Below are positions 37,301 through 44,700 of a stretch of DNA of 64,000 bases, one piece after another. Location: positions 3,224,001-3,288,000 of the forward strand of contig NC_088716.1 of assembly GCF_963576615.1 (NCBI RefSeq), given 5' to 3'. Source of the stretch: Watersipora subatra. Its lineage: Eukaryota > Bryozoa > Gymnolaemata > Cheilostomatida > Watersiporidae. The translations under genes and the position numbers were made by a program. The notes under the pieces were generated by a model, which saw nothing but the letters and a program-made list of their open reading frames with translations, was not told the origin of the DNA and did not search any database. Numbering within the stretch: the first letter of the stretch is position 1; every line of letters starts with the position of its first letter.

Positions 37301-40300
37301 AGTTTGTAGACTCACCTATTTTCACTTAGTAGGGTGGAGCATAACATTTTTTGAACTTAATATTGGGTCCGTTTGGAATTGAGTCGAGCTATGCAGAAGT
37401 ACCTGCCAATACAGTTCTGATTACATTTCATAAATCTATCAGATAAGATTTCAGCACAGATGGCAACAGAGCTATGATGTATTTTATATTCAATATGTTC
37501 TGCAAATTATGTTTTGCATTGTCTTCAACAGTATTATTTTATTACATAATTTTTACAAGCCAAAAAATTTTCACGACAGCATAAAGTATTTGTTAACACC
37601 ATCCATCCAAGTCGTGGCCATTCACATAGTTTCAGCTCATATAATAGGGCAAACTAATCTATTGCAGCAAACTCAAACAAAACATATTATGATTTGTGCA
37701 GCACACATTCGCGTGTCTCTCCCATTTATGGCAGTTTCCAGACCGACACGACGGCTCCCCTAGTGAACCACACGAAAATCTTGTAACAATAAAACAAATG
37801 TAATGAACGTCGTTCATATATGTGTCGTTCTAACGCGTATCTACTGAAAGCTTTCAATTTGAGAGTTAGTTAGATTGTGAGTGTAATTTTCAAAATCAAT
37901 GAATGTTTAACAAAAGCATAAATACGCACAGCCAACAGTTCGAAGCTTTGTTTCTGAAAGTTCCGGATGATCATTGATCAATCGATGTTCCTCACTTTTT
38001 ACAAGTGAGAAATTAACATAAATTCTAATCATAAATCTAATTTACTAGCTAAAAATTCCAAAGAAAGCTTTAAGCAAGTGTCATAGCTAGGTGCAACGAT
38101 AAAAAGTTGTGAAACAATAATTCGTAATAGCAAAACGTTATAATTTTACTTATTAGTAGATGTATTCATGATAGTGCTGGGCACGGGTAGTAATACGGGT
38201 AGTAATACCCGTTGAACTCGCGGGTTTATCTTCTCTCTAGTATCGGGTAATAGAGATTTCGGTCTTTCGGGTTTTGACTTTCGAGTTCGGGTTTTGAGAC
38301 ACGGATCCGTCGGGCACTGTGAACAAAAACTCGGTCTATTGCGCCCTGCGCTCTTAGTCTGGGAGCCACAGGGCATTTCTGTGTCATTTTTGCTAAGGAG
38401 GCACAATAATGAGGTATAACAAGTCTTTAATTTAATAGATAGAATAAAGCATCTCATACCTTAATTACCAATGCCTACCGGAGATATTGTAGTCAAGCAG
38501 TGATTACTTGTCATTAAAAGGTGAGTAGAAATAGATAAATCAAATTTTATTTGCGCAATTAGCCAAATCGGCTTCGTAAACAAATCTATGCCTTTTTTAA
38601 TACGGCGCTTGTTCACTTTCACCGATAACACATAGGTCTTACCGGTAACACACCATAGTCTGTTTCCGCTATCGCCTTGTTAGAAACTGCCATCAGCGTT
38701 GGTAGTAGCAGTGAAAATTTAATAACTCTGTTTAAATTGATTACCTCAGCTAGCTATTATGGACTACATAATTCATTATAACCGAGTTTTTACTAAGCCA
38801 ACAAGCCTCACTAACGGAAAAAGCCCATAATGTAAAGTTTTTTATGAGATTTGGAGCACCATCTACAAAAAGTCTGAGAGGTCCATAGAACATGCTTAAG
38901 TATTAAGCTACTATACGCCCTATCTTCTTCCACCTGTTGACACGAAAATGCCCTGTGGCCCCAGACTATCTTGACTGTTTAACAATTCGCCTGTTAACCC
39001 TGCGAGTACGAATGTCAGTCGATAAAAACTGAAAAATGATAAATAAATTGATAAGAAATATAATTGCTTTGTAAATTTGAAGATGTCTGTTTAGAAAATT
39101 TAAACATAAAATCCATATCAACAAACCCAATACCTGAAAAACCCGTAGGCAAAGAAATAACCGAGCCTAGCACTACTCGCTACCCGATACTCGAAAAACC
39201 CGAACAGAAAGGGGCGAGTTTAAACCCGTGGGCCAAGAAATACTTGTGCCCAGCACTAGATGAATTTACTAAAATTATTACCGTTAGTTTAAAATATATG
39301 TAAAAGATACTCAAAGTTAAAGATAAATTTATCTCCATTCTCCTTATCTTCCTCTGCAGCATAACGCTGTTGAAGCCTGTCAGTTCTAACCATAACCTGT
39401 CTGCCCAAATCTTTAATCACCTGATGCTCAGAAAACTTTGATTCACCTGAACTGAGCATTGTTACAATTCGGTTGTTCGTCAATAAAACGTGTCGGTGCA
39501 GTAATTCAGTAAATCAACAATGTCAATTAAATATCGATGTCGATGCACGTAGATACTAGAATTTACTACTAGTTGATGTGTGTAACTAACTAGTAATTGA
39601 GTAAAATCCCTAACAACGAGAATCTTCGAACTCACAGAAAATCCGTTTTATGAGCGGTAACATTTATTATGACCTATATTAAAATTTTGTGCTGGTGATT
39701 GGCTAATGAAAAGATCTTATATTTATCACTCGTGGACTCTTTTCACTTGTATCACTCGTTATGTCACGAATGAAGCACCTACTCGAATCTGAGCTTTTTA
39801 AAAGATGACCTCATTGAAACGCTCATGTCTCTGGACAGGGTTAGTCTATAAAGCCAAAAATGACATCAAATTGTAGCTGATGTTTTAGCTTTTTATTGGT
39901 CTTAATTTCATCAAATCGGCCTTTTTGACGCAATGACATCTTTAATTTATTTGACCTGCACATAAGATAATTGATTTATCCAAAAAATACCATGAAAATA
40001 ATGAACAATCTTTTTCTACTTTTTTGCATTCTTTTGTTTTGTGTAAATGTTGACATATGTTAGTTTATTTTGGTATTTGCTTCATATGTCACGCCGCTGT
40101 ATGTTAGAGCAGATATTCTCATTAGGTACATTTTGTGGGGCTTTAATTTGTTCCAAAGCCCAATAACCTTGACAAATATTTCAAGCAACTATACGTAGCA
40201 GTGAAACAATAAACTATGTAAAAATCTACGGGTAGAGTTGTATATAGACAGTATATATATATATATTTACTTTGTTATATATAAAAAAAATTGTATATAG

Positions 40301-40544
40301 ACAGTAAGATGGGAAAGCTACAATCAGTCAAGGGTCACGCGTGTATATTACCTGACAGCTTGCTTCTGTTCTGGTATTCATAATTATAATACTTAGGCTT
40401 GTTGTTGTGTTCTATTTAGTAAGGCAACATTGCGCCCCCTCTAGCGATAAAGAAACAAGGCAGTTTGTATGGCTGCCTGACCACATGGCGTCAGGCACCA
40501 AGTGCTCTGGTGATGACCTCTGTGATGGTATTGCTGGACTCTAG
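22580..40544 (+). CDS. cry1: Type I (Drosophila-type, light-sensing) cryptochrome; complete gene, 12 coding exons
   Basis: Flavoprotein of the cryptochrome/photolyase family; in insects this class is the blue-light receptor that resets the clock. Exons: 22580-22742, 25199-25338, 30634-30776, 31298-31470, 31700-31806, 34290-34430, 34653-34829, 35648-35788, 35902-36059, 36148-36217, 36357-36480, 40420-40544. They total 1662 nt, 553 residues, all in phase. N-terminal photolyase domain ([34 protein letters not shown]); FAD domain ([45 protein letters not shown]). Equivalents of the Drosophila electron-transfer triad W342/W397/W420 and of C416 are present as W336, W390, W413 and C409. The last exon encodes a tail [18 protein letters not shown] matching Drosophila HCRPSNEEEVRQFFWLAD, which argues against a 6-4 photolyase or vertebrate-type CRY. 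The start is the ATG at 22580 (acaaacATGG); the upstream frame is open but has no ATG. Confidence 0.95.
22743..24038. other. cry intron 1, first part
   Basis: AT-rich intron sequence. It includes a tRNA-derived SINE-like copy (23590-23705, minus) and a short triplicated gtgctgccgggtgctcta motif near 23960-24010. No coding exon was seen. Confidence 0.4.
23590..23705 (-). mobile_element. tRNA-derived SINE-like copy
   Basis: On the minus strand a B-box-like GAATTCAAATCCC is followed by a body ending ctgccaagtctaaa, comparable in layout to the copies near 5527, 35110 and 60715. The A-box side is degenerate. Confidence 0.4.
24039..24802 (-). mobile_element. MITE family B, longer copy with transposase remnant
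   Basis: The left CTGTAAAACCTTTATTTGAG and right ACCAAATAGAGGTTTAACG ends are inverted and share the family B sequence. On the minus strand between about 24420 and 24225 an open frame reads [20 protein letters not shown] then [17 protein letters not shown]. This may be a relic of the parent transposase, family not identified. Confidence 0.65.
25199..25338 (+). CDS. cry1: cry exon 2
   Basis: 140 nt between tgctacag and a gtattt donor. Encodes [20 protein letters not shown] and [20 protein letters not shown], the conserved Rossmann-fold helix and strand of the family. Ends phase 0. Confidence 0.95.
25495..25825. repeat. 34-bp minisatellite in cry intron 2
   Basis: About ten units of ggttaagggtggtgtaagag + agacttgacagcaa, alternating g/a and t/c variants. 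Confidence 0.95.
26395..26811. mobile_element. MITE family D with TA target site
   Basis: The left CCATAGGACACCTATTATAT and right cataagtgtcctaggg ends are imperfect inverted repeats flanked by TA (26393-26394, 26812-26813). Subterminal cgcgaaaacgcgaaa and tttcgctc motifs are inverted too. 417 bp, non-coding. Confidence 0.65.
26814..27595. other. cry intron 2, middle part
   Basis: AT-rich intron sequence; nothing recognised. Confidence 0.4.
27596..27760. repeat. About 32-bp degenerate tandem repeat, five copies
   Basis: Units of ggtgacctagtttaatggtt + ggctatgtca with many point changes, an older array than its neighbours. Confidence 0.8.
27954..28171. mobile_element. Fold-back element with about 98-bp arms
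   Basis: Arms 27954-28051 and 28073-28171 are reverse complements with only about one mismatch visible. The short centre (28052-28072) is itself a partial extra copy of the arm end (gtacaattgcgtctgag). The arms contain tttcgtgcgaagcactcctc. The near-perfect match implies recent formation or ongoing conversion. No coding capacity. Confidence 0.88.
28249..28311. repeat. (TA)n microsatellite
   Basis: About 31 uninterrupted TA units immediately left of the hammerhead-bearing sequence. The same TA-plus-motif arrangement recurs at about 56320-56350. Confidence 0.95.
28312..28500 (-). mobile_element. Hammerhead-bearing repeat fragment, probably Penelope-like
   Basis: The sequence around the ribozyme (tactcatgctacag... 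to atgagagttga) is repeated next to the LINE at 56350-56440, again beside (TA)n. This shows a dispersed element. No reverse transcriptase frame is attached, so the family assignment rests on the ribozyme type only. Confidence 0.5.
28318..28363 (-). ncRNA. Hammerhead ribozyme, type I with short stem III
   Basis: On the minus strand all conserved parts occur in order: stem I strand GCTGCA, core CTGATGA, stem II GGCT-tcaat-AGCC, core GAA, stem III ACAG-ta-CTGT, cleavage C, then stem I strand TGTAGC. Stem I has six pairs (one G-U) and stem II four. Predicted cleavage lies between positions 28324 and 28323. Very short stem III is known for hammerheads of Penelope-like retroelements and related repeats, which often work as dimers. 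A degenerate second copy is at about 56352-56397. Confidence 0.75.
28665..29792. mobile_element. MITE family C, copy 2
   Basis: 1128 bp, flanked by TA, ends CAGTCAAACATAGATAACTC / gagttatccatgtttgactg. Collinear with 15103-16248 over its whole length with few differences, including the long internal stem-loop (about 29346-29472). Confidence 0.9.
29795..30310. other. cry intron 2, distal part
   Basis: Unique-looking intron sequence leading into the splice-acceptor array; nothing else recognised. Confidence 0.4.
30318..30650 (+). repeat. 63-bp minisatellite made of the cry exon 3 acceptor
   Basis: Each unit carries tctgtag followed by gaatgggggtcac, that is the 3' splice site and the first 13-14 bases of exon 3. 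The AG positions end at 30380, 30443, 30507, 30570 and the real one at 30633 (spacing 63, 64, 63, 63). From the nearest decoy the frame runs 21 codons to a TAG that is the real acceptor triplet, so decoy use would truncate the protein. Confidence 0.93.
30634..30776 (+). CDS. cry1: cry exon 3
   Basis: 143 nt. Encodes [20 protein letters not shown], then [20 protein letters not shown]. It aligns without a gap to the family stretch WEVTHLTFEQDPEPVWKIRD, which fixes the acceptor at 30633 rather than the accag at 30663. Phase 0 in, phase 2 out. Both splice sites are duplicated in the flanking arrays. Confidence 0.95.
30777..30948 (+). repeat. 57-bp repeat made of the cry exon 3 donor, three copies
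   Basis: gtaagtctctt occurs at 30777 (real donor), 30834 and 30891, each followed by ctctcaccttcacatctact and tcaacaaatttatctaca. Reading past the real donor meets TAA at once (CAC GAG TAA), so use of a distal donor would not be productive. Confidence 0.93.
31298..31470 (+). CDS. cry1: cry exon 4
   Basis: 173 nt between tttccctag and gtaacg. Encodes [32 protein letters not shown] and [15 protein letters not shown]. The NGG-PPLTY motif is typical of Drosophila-type CRY. The first 55 bases and about 440 bp of the intron before it are duplicated at 19857-20352. Confidence 0.95.
31700..31806 (+). CDS. cry1: cry exon 5
   Basis: 107 nt between ctctggaag and gtaaga. Encodes [35 protein letters not shown]. 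The WKGGE-AL motif matches the family WRGGETQAL. Confidence 0.93.
31807..32761. other. cry intron 5, first part
   Basis: Intron sequence with no recognised exon, array or transposon end. Confidence 0.4.
32762..33147. mobile_element. MITE family E (CCGTACTTTTCGG ends, TA target site)
   Basis: The left CCGTACTTTTCGGCCTAT and right inverse (atagtccgaaaagtacgg) ends are flanked by TA. The subterminal gcggcttatata motif is also inverted. 386 bp. Ends of this type are common in animal genomes; no transposase is encoded. Confidence 0.85.
33150..34289. other. cry intron 5, second part
   Basis: Intron sequence; nothing recognised apart from the exon 6 acceptor tract at its end. Confidence 0.4.
34290..34430 (+). 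CDS. cry1: cry exon 6
   Basis: 141 nt between cttttgtag and gtttgt. Encodes [51 protein letters not shown] is a core FAD-domain motif. Confidence 0.97.
34653..34829 (+). CDS. cry1: cry exon 7
   Basis: 177 nt between ttaccgtag and gtgagt. Encodes [35 protein letters not shown]336 (IPW) is the equivalent of Drosophila W342. Confidence 0.97.
34835..35647. other. cry intron 7
   Basis: Intron sequence holding a tRNA-derived SINE-like copy (35110-35240) and a short near-duplicate (gtgccgtagagtgccata) at about 35510-35530. Confidence 0.4.
35110..35240 (+). mobile_element. tRNA-derived SINE-like copy
   Basis: B-box-like GGGTTCAAATC at about 35169, A-box-like stretch (agttgatagctcgactcgtg) upstream, then tttttt and a body with cgtggcttcagacaact. 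The same body occurs inverted near 60760 (tgtggcttcagacacgg). Confidence 0.55.
35648..35788 (+). CDS. cry1: cry exon 8
   Basis: 141 nt between tgcctgtag and gtaggg. Encodes [40 protein letters not shown] and SWEVGVK, FAD-binding helices including W387 and W390. Confidence 0.97.
35902..36059 (+). CDS. cry1: cry exon 9: terminal Trp and flavin-near Cys
   Basis: 158 nt between ttcttacag and gtcagt. Encodes [40 protein letters not shown]. Contains C409 and W413, equivalent to Drosophila C416 and W420. Confidence 0.98.
36148..36217 (+). CDS. cry1: cry exon 10
   Basis: 70 nt between gttgtag and gtagag. Encodes [20 protein letters not shown], matching the conserved YVPEL...EPW segment. Confidence 0.96.
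36357..36480 (+). CDS. cry1: cry exon 11
   Basis: 124 nt from gttacag to a consensus gtaagt donor. Encodes [41 protein letters not shown]. The frame could also run on to a TAA at 36609-36611, but that extension is hydrophobic and unlike any CRY tail. Phase 1 at 36480 joins exon 12 perfectly. An internal gtaagc at 36420 is rejected because the residues after it fit the family. Confidence 0.9.
36481..38171. other. cry intron 11, first part
   Basis: Long AT-rich intron sequence; no exon or transposon ends recognised here. Confidence 0.4.
38172..39258. mobile_element. hAT-like non-autonomous element (TAGTGCTGGGCAC ends)
   Basis: The left TAGTGCTGGGCACGGGTA and right gtgcccagcacta ends are inverted repeats. 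Further inside, gtctgggagccacagggcat and atgccctgtggccccagac are inverted as well, as are acgggt/acccgt-rich segments. About 1.09 kb. The end sequence resembles hAT MITEs, but I see no clean 8-bp target duplication. Confidence 0.65.
39262..40419. other. cry intron 11, last part
   Basis: Intron sequence with a (TA)n run at about 40250-40265; otherwise nothing recognised. Confidence 0.4.
40420..40544 (+). CDS. cry1: cry exon 12: C-terminal tail
   Basis: 125 nt after tctatttag. Encodes [20 protein letters not shown] then [14 protein letters not shown] and ends IAGL with TAG at 40542-40544. It aligns with the Drosophila CRY C-terminal tail around its FFW motif (here FVW, W530 for W536) and is about 20 residues longer. 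In Drosophila this tail sits in the flavin groove and is released by light. Confidence 0.9.
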
Positions 40545-41136
40545 TTGACACCGCTGATAGCGTCTGTAGTAAAAACTTGAGGTCTATTTATCGAGTCATA
40601 CTTCCCTTGTCACTGTTTTGTTATCTTTGTAATGATGAGATTGTAACAGCATTGATGTTGTCTTTTGAAGTTTATAAACATTTTTATATGGTTTTCATTC
40701 CTTCTGGAGGCGTTTGGTGCTCCAAAAAAGTAACGCATGATATATTTTTAGTCATGATCTATATTTGAACTTACTATATTGTACAGATATATCTATTATG
40801 CTTGTAAAAGGCATTGTATGTAAATACAACAGTGACTGGGTATTAACACGGTTTAGTTACAGCATCTGCCCCAGAACTCACTTTGTGTCCATCCGTATCT
40901 GAGCACAGTTCACTGGCAGCATCTTCACACAAAGCCATGCATCAGAATGGGTTAGAATTAGGTCACATCACGAGCACATGTTAAGCCCTATAAAACAGAA
41001 AGCACACTGATCAGTTACTTGTAGCAAAGTGTTGGAAATATATGGCAGCCATGATGGTCGCATAGACATCTTAATTACTCTTGTGCCATGGACTTACAGA
41101 TAATTCATGTACGTAAGGCTAATTGTTTTGTGAGCA

Positions 41137-41142
41137 AATAAA
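41137..41142 (+). terminator. cry1: Candidate polyadenylation signal of cry
   Basis: The first AATAAA after the cry stop, about 600 nt downstream. It lies only 64 bp before the stop codon of the convergent minus-strand gene. Confidence 0.35.
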
Positions 41143-41205
41143 AATGAAAAGCCAGGCATATGGTTAGAAAGAAGCTTTGGTGTGTAATCACAGCATTACT
41201 AAAAT

Positions 41206-41764
41206 TCACCAGTCAAGATCAACTTGCTCTTGTCGATGCGCTGGCAGCGAGGGAGACAATGAAATGTTACGCTTTATGAGAAGGTTTCGCACATCCCCGT
41301 AGTTGGAGACGGCATCGGAAACTTCCACATTGTCACCGATTGGGTTCATGCTTAGGAACTCAACTATTCGATCTCTAACAACAGTGTTTTCTTTAACCTG
41401 ACAGTCTTTTTGTCTCGCTAGCTTGACTGCCTTTTTCTTCATTTCCTTCTCTCTAATTGTACCTAATTGACTCTTTTCTGGGTCAATAAAGGCAGTTGAA
41501 CTTTTAGCTTTTTTAGCTTGCCCTATCATAGCCCTAGTTTTACCTACCACTTTGACCATTGGATGGTCTCTTGGATTCCTAGGTTTTGGTATTGCTTGGG
41601 TTCGCTCCAAACGCGCTTTCGCTGATTTTATGGATTTCCGATCTTGCGTCACTTCCCCTTCAAGTTCCTCTGATATTCTATCTTGGGTTTTTGTACTTTC
41701 AAGTTTTTCTGGTCGAATCGTAATTGCACTTTTATTTCTCGGCTTTTCCCGACTTCCTTCTTTG
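41206..41764 (-). CDS. Unidentified minus-strand gene, last exon
   Basis: 559 nt after gtgttacag, stop TGA at 41208-41206. Begins KEGSREKPRNKSAITIRPEK, very rich in K, R, E and S, and ends SNYGDVRNLLIKRNISLSPS...QVDLDW. The first base completes the AA left by the preceding exon. Confidence 0.72.
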
Positions 41765-44700
41765 CTGTAACACAAGATAGCTTATCAACACCTTTTCATA
41801 AAAATATATCGCTACTTTTATATTTTTAATTTTGGCATATTCATCAGCTATTAAGTTTCCATATAGTGATAGTGTAGCAACACCTGGTGTGCCAGTGCCG
41901 AACCGTACACTGGGCAGACAAGCAAACCATATTTCCATGATAGAGAGATGGTTGTGCGACTCCTTAGGTCAAGGCCTTATTCTGCATGTGAAACAGCAAA
42001 CAGCATTTGCCGCTAAGGTAGTTTCAATGGCGCAAAGATTGCACGGTTGTTTCGCTTCCAAACAGTGACACTGAACCATGACAAAATGAGAGTTACATGG
42101 CTGTTTCCATGATGGCATAGCACCATATGGGGGTGTGTCACTACTCTAGGAGTGTGTTACTACTCTAGGGGTGTGTCACTACTCTAGGGGTGTGTCACTA
42201 CTCTAGGGGTGTGTCACTACTCTAGGGGTGTGTCACTACTCTAGGGGTGTGTCACTACTCTAGGGGTGTGTCACTACTCTAGGGGTGTGTCACTACTCTA
42301 GGGGTGTGTCACTACTCTAGGGGTGTGTCACTACTCTAGGGGTGTGTCACTACTTTAGGGGTGTGTCACTACTCTAGGAGTGTGTCACTACTCTAGGGGT
42401 GTGTCACTACTCTAGGGGTGTGTCACTACTCTAGGGGTGTGTCACTACTCTAGGGGTGTGTCACTACTCTAGGGGTGTGTCACTACTCTAGGAGTGTGTC
42501 ACTACTCCATCCCTGTATGGAAACTTAGTAGTTATGTAACTGCATACCACAAAACCTCTATTTGAGCGCTACTATGGGAGAAGGGTTAGAAAATAGAGCG
42601 CCACCCTTTAATTGAACGCCACCTCTATTTGAGCGCTACTATGGGAGAAGGGTTAGAAAATAGAGTGCCACCCTTTAATTGAGCGCCACGTTTATTTGAC
42701 CGCCTCAATTTGACATTCTTAATCTTTACGAACCGATATAGAATATAGCAAGTGATCAGTAGAAAAGTGTCCACCAAACCATACTAATAATGGCTCGATT
42801 GCACCAATTAATTCGTTTGTTGTTTGTTTTCGTATCAAAATCCGTTTTCTAACTGCAAGTCTTTACATTTTTCTGGAAAAAACTTTGATGGCAACACCAT
42901 AGAAGTAATTAGTATCAGGCTCATAGTAGTTTATTGTTTAACGTAGTCTCCATGCTTCGACGTATGGCAAAAACGTTTTAGCAATTAGGATGCTTTTGGA
43001 CGACTCGTGCTAAGCGCCCATTAGACTAAGTTAATCCTTATTTTCGCGAATTTCGCGGTTTTTCAGTTGGCTCCCCTAAAAGTTTTGCTCAGCTAAAAAA
43101 TTGTTTACACGCTAATATTGACTAGTTCAGCAGTACAAAAAAAGTTCAGATCAGCAGACACTGTGAAAAGTATGGAACAGCCAGAAGATGGTGAAATGGT
43201 TCCAGGTTTTCATGAGATTTGTAGGGCTCAAGTTATATAGACATCAAATCCTAATGCAGTTGCGAGTCATGGCAGTTACGGTGAGTGGATAAAGCTAGTG
43301 AATACACAAGTGCTAGAAGTACATCTATTTATACAACAACTTCATACGAGTACATCTATTTATGCAACAATTGCATGTGAGTACATCTATTTATACAACA
43401 ACTTTTTGTGAGTACATCTATTTATACAACAACTGCATGTAAGTACATCTATTTATACAACTACTTTTTGTGAGTACATCTATTTATACAACAACTTCAT
43501 GCGAGTACATCTATTCATACAACAATTTCGTGTGAGTACACCTATTTATACGAAAGCAACAATCAGAATGCAACCTGCCGAGCAAACTATGAAAATATTT
43601 AGGTTTCAAAAATATTAGTTTTGTTTTTGCATGGATTATAGTTATGGTTTGTTTATGTCACTTGTTTTGAATACATATATTTGTAGCATTTAATAGATTA
43701 TTATTATAAAACTTAAAAGTTGGCGGATTTATAGCATACTATTTGATAGCATGATTGCCTTACACAATCATGACATCGCAATATTGCGACATATGTCTGA
43801 GTTCAGGCCTTACCGAGTATGCTTGCTAGTTCCATTGTTTTGGAAATGTTTAGAGTCATTTTCCCTAGCTATCAATGAGAGGGCAACTTCTTCTACTTCA
43901 GCCTCAGCACTGGTGCCATCTGGTGGAGTGCGATCAGTGAGTTGCCAACTGACAGCTGATCTCTTGCCTGATTTAGTTTTGTCAGGTCTGAAACAATACA
44001 GTTTTGCTGAAGTATGTTCATTCTCTCAGCAAGTACTACAACTTCTGTCCTACAACTATGGAGTCAGTCAGCAAGCATTACATGTCCTACAACTATGTAG
44101 TCAGTCAAAAAGCATTACATGTCCTACAACTATGGAGTCAGTCAGCAAGCATTACATGTCCTACAACTATGGAGTCAGTAAGCAAGCATTACATGTCCTA
44201 CAACTATGGAGTCAGTCAGCAAGCATTACATGTCCTACAACTATGGAGTCAGTCAGCAAGCATTACATGTCCTACTACTATTATAGTAGTAGGACATGAG
44301 GATAATACTACAACTAACTGTTTTTTTTTCATGAATCAATCGATTGTGAAATAATAAAGTAATTGTTAGATTAGCTCATAATACGTTGTCCAATCAGAAG
44401 CAAGATATTGTGTCATCTCTTCAAACCAACTATAGCTGATAAAACCATTCCATGGCAAGCTGCTACACTTCAACTGCTTCTGTAAGCGGGTGACATTTTT
44501 AATAACAGAAGCTTTATTTCAGTTGCTGCCTAGAGAGTTTTAATATTTGTTATAAACAGTCAAGTTTTTACTTAGCAGGTGTTGCTGCAGATGAGAGCCT
44601 CTCGTCTGATGCCCAAGCAGCTATAACCTTCTGTCTCTGGTCACCAGGGCTTTCTGTGTCTCCTTCATATGGAGGCTCTGTGTTTGGATCCCAGTCTGGG

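Noticed and set aside
38146-39303. ORFs 38146-38457 (minus) and 39064-39303 (plus) as genes
   Set aside because: They cover the ends of a hAT-like inverted-repeat element and mirror each other through its terminal repeats.
42125-42507. Regular short repeats resembling a CRISPR array
   Set aside because: Head-to-tail units without unique spacers, and the context is a eukaryotic intron.
43751-44354. Plus ORFs of 182 and 116 codons
   Set aside because: Their C-terminal halves are the 37-bp repeat, and the N-terminal part lies in intron or transposon-related sequence.
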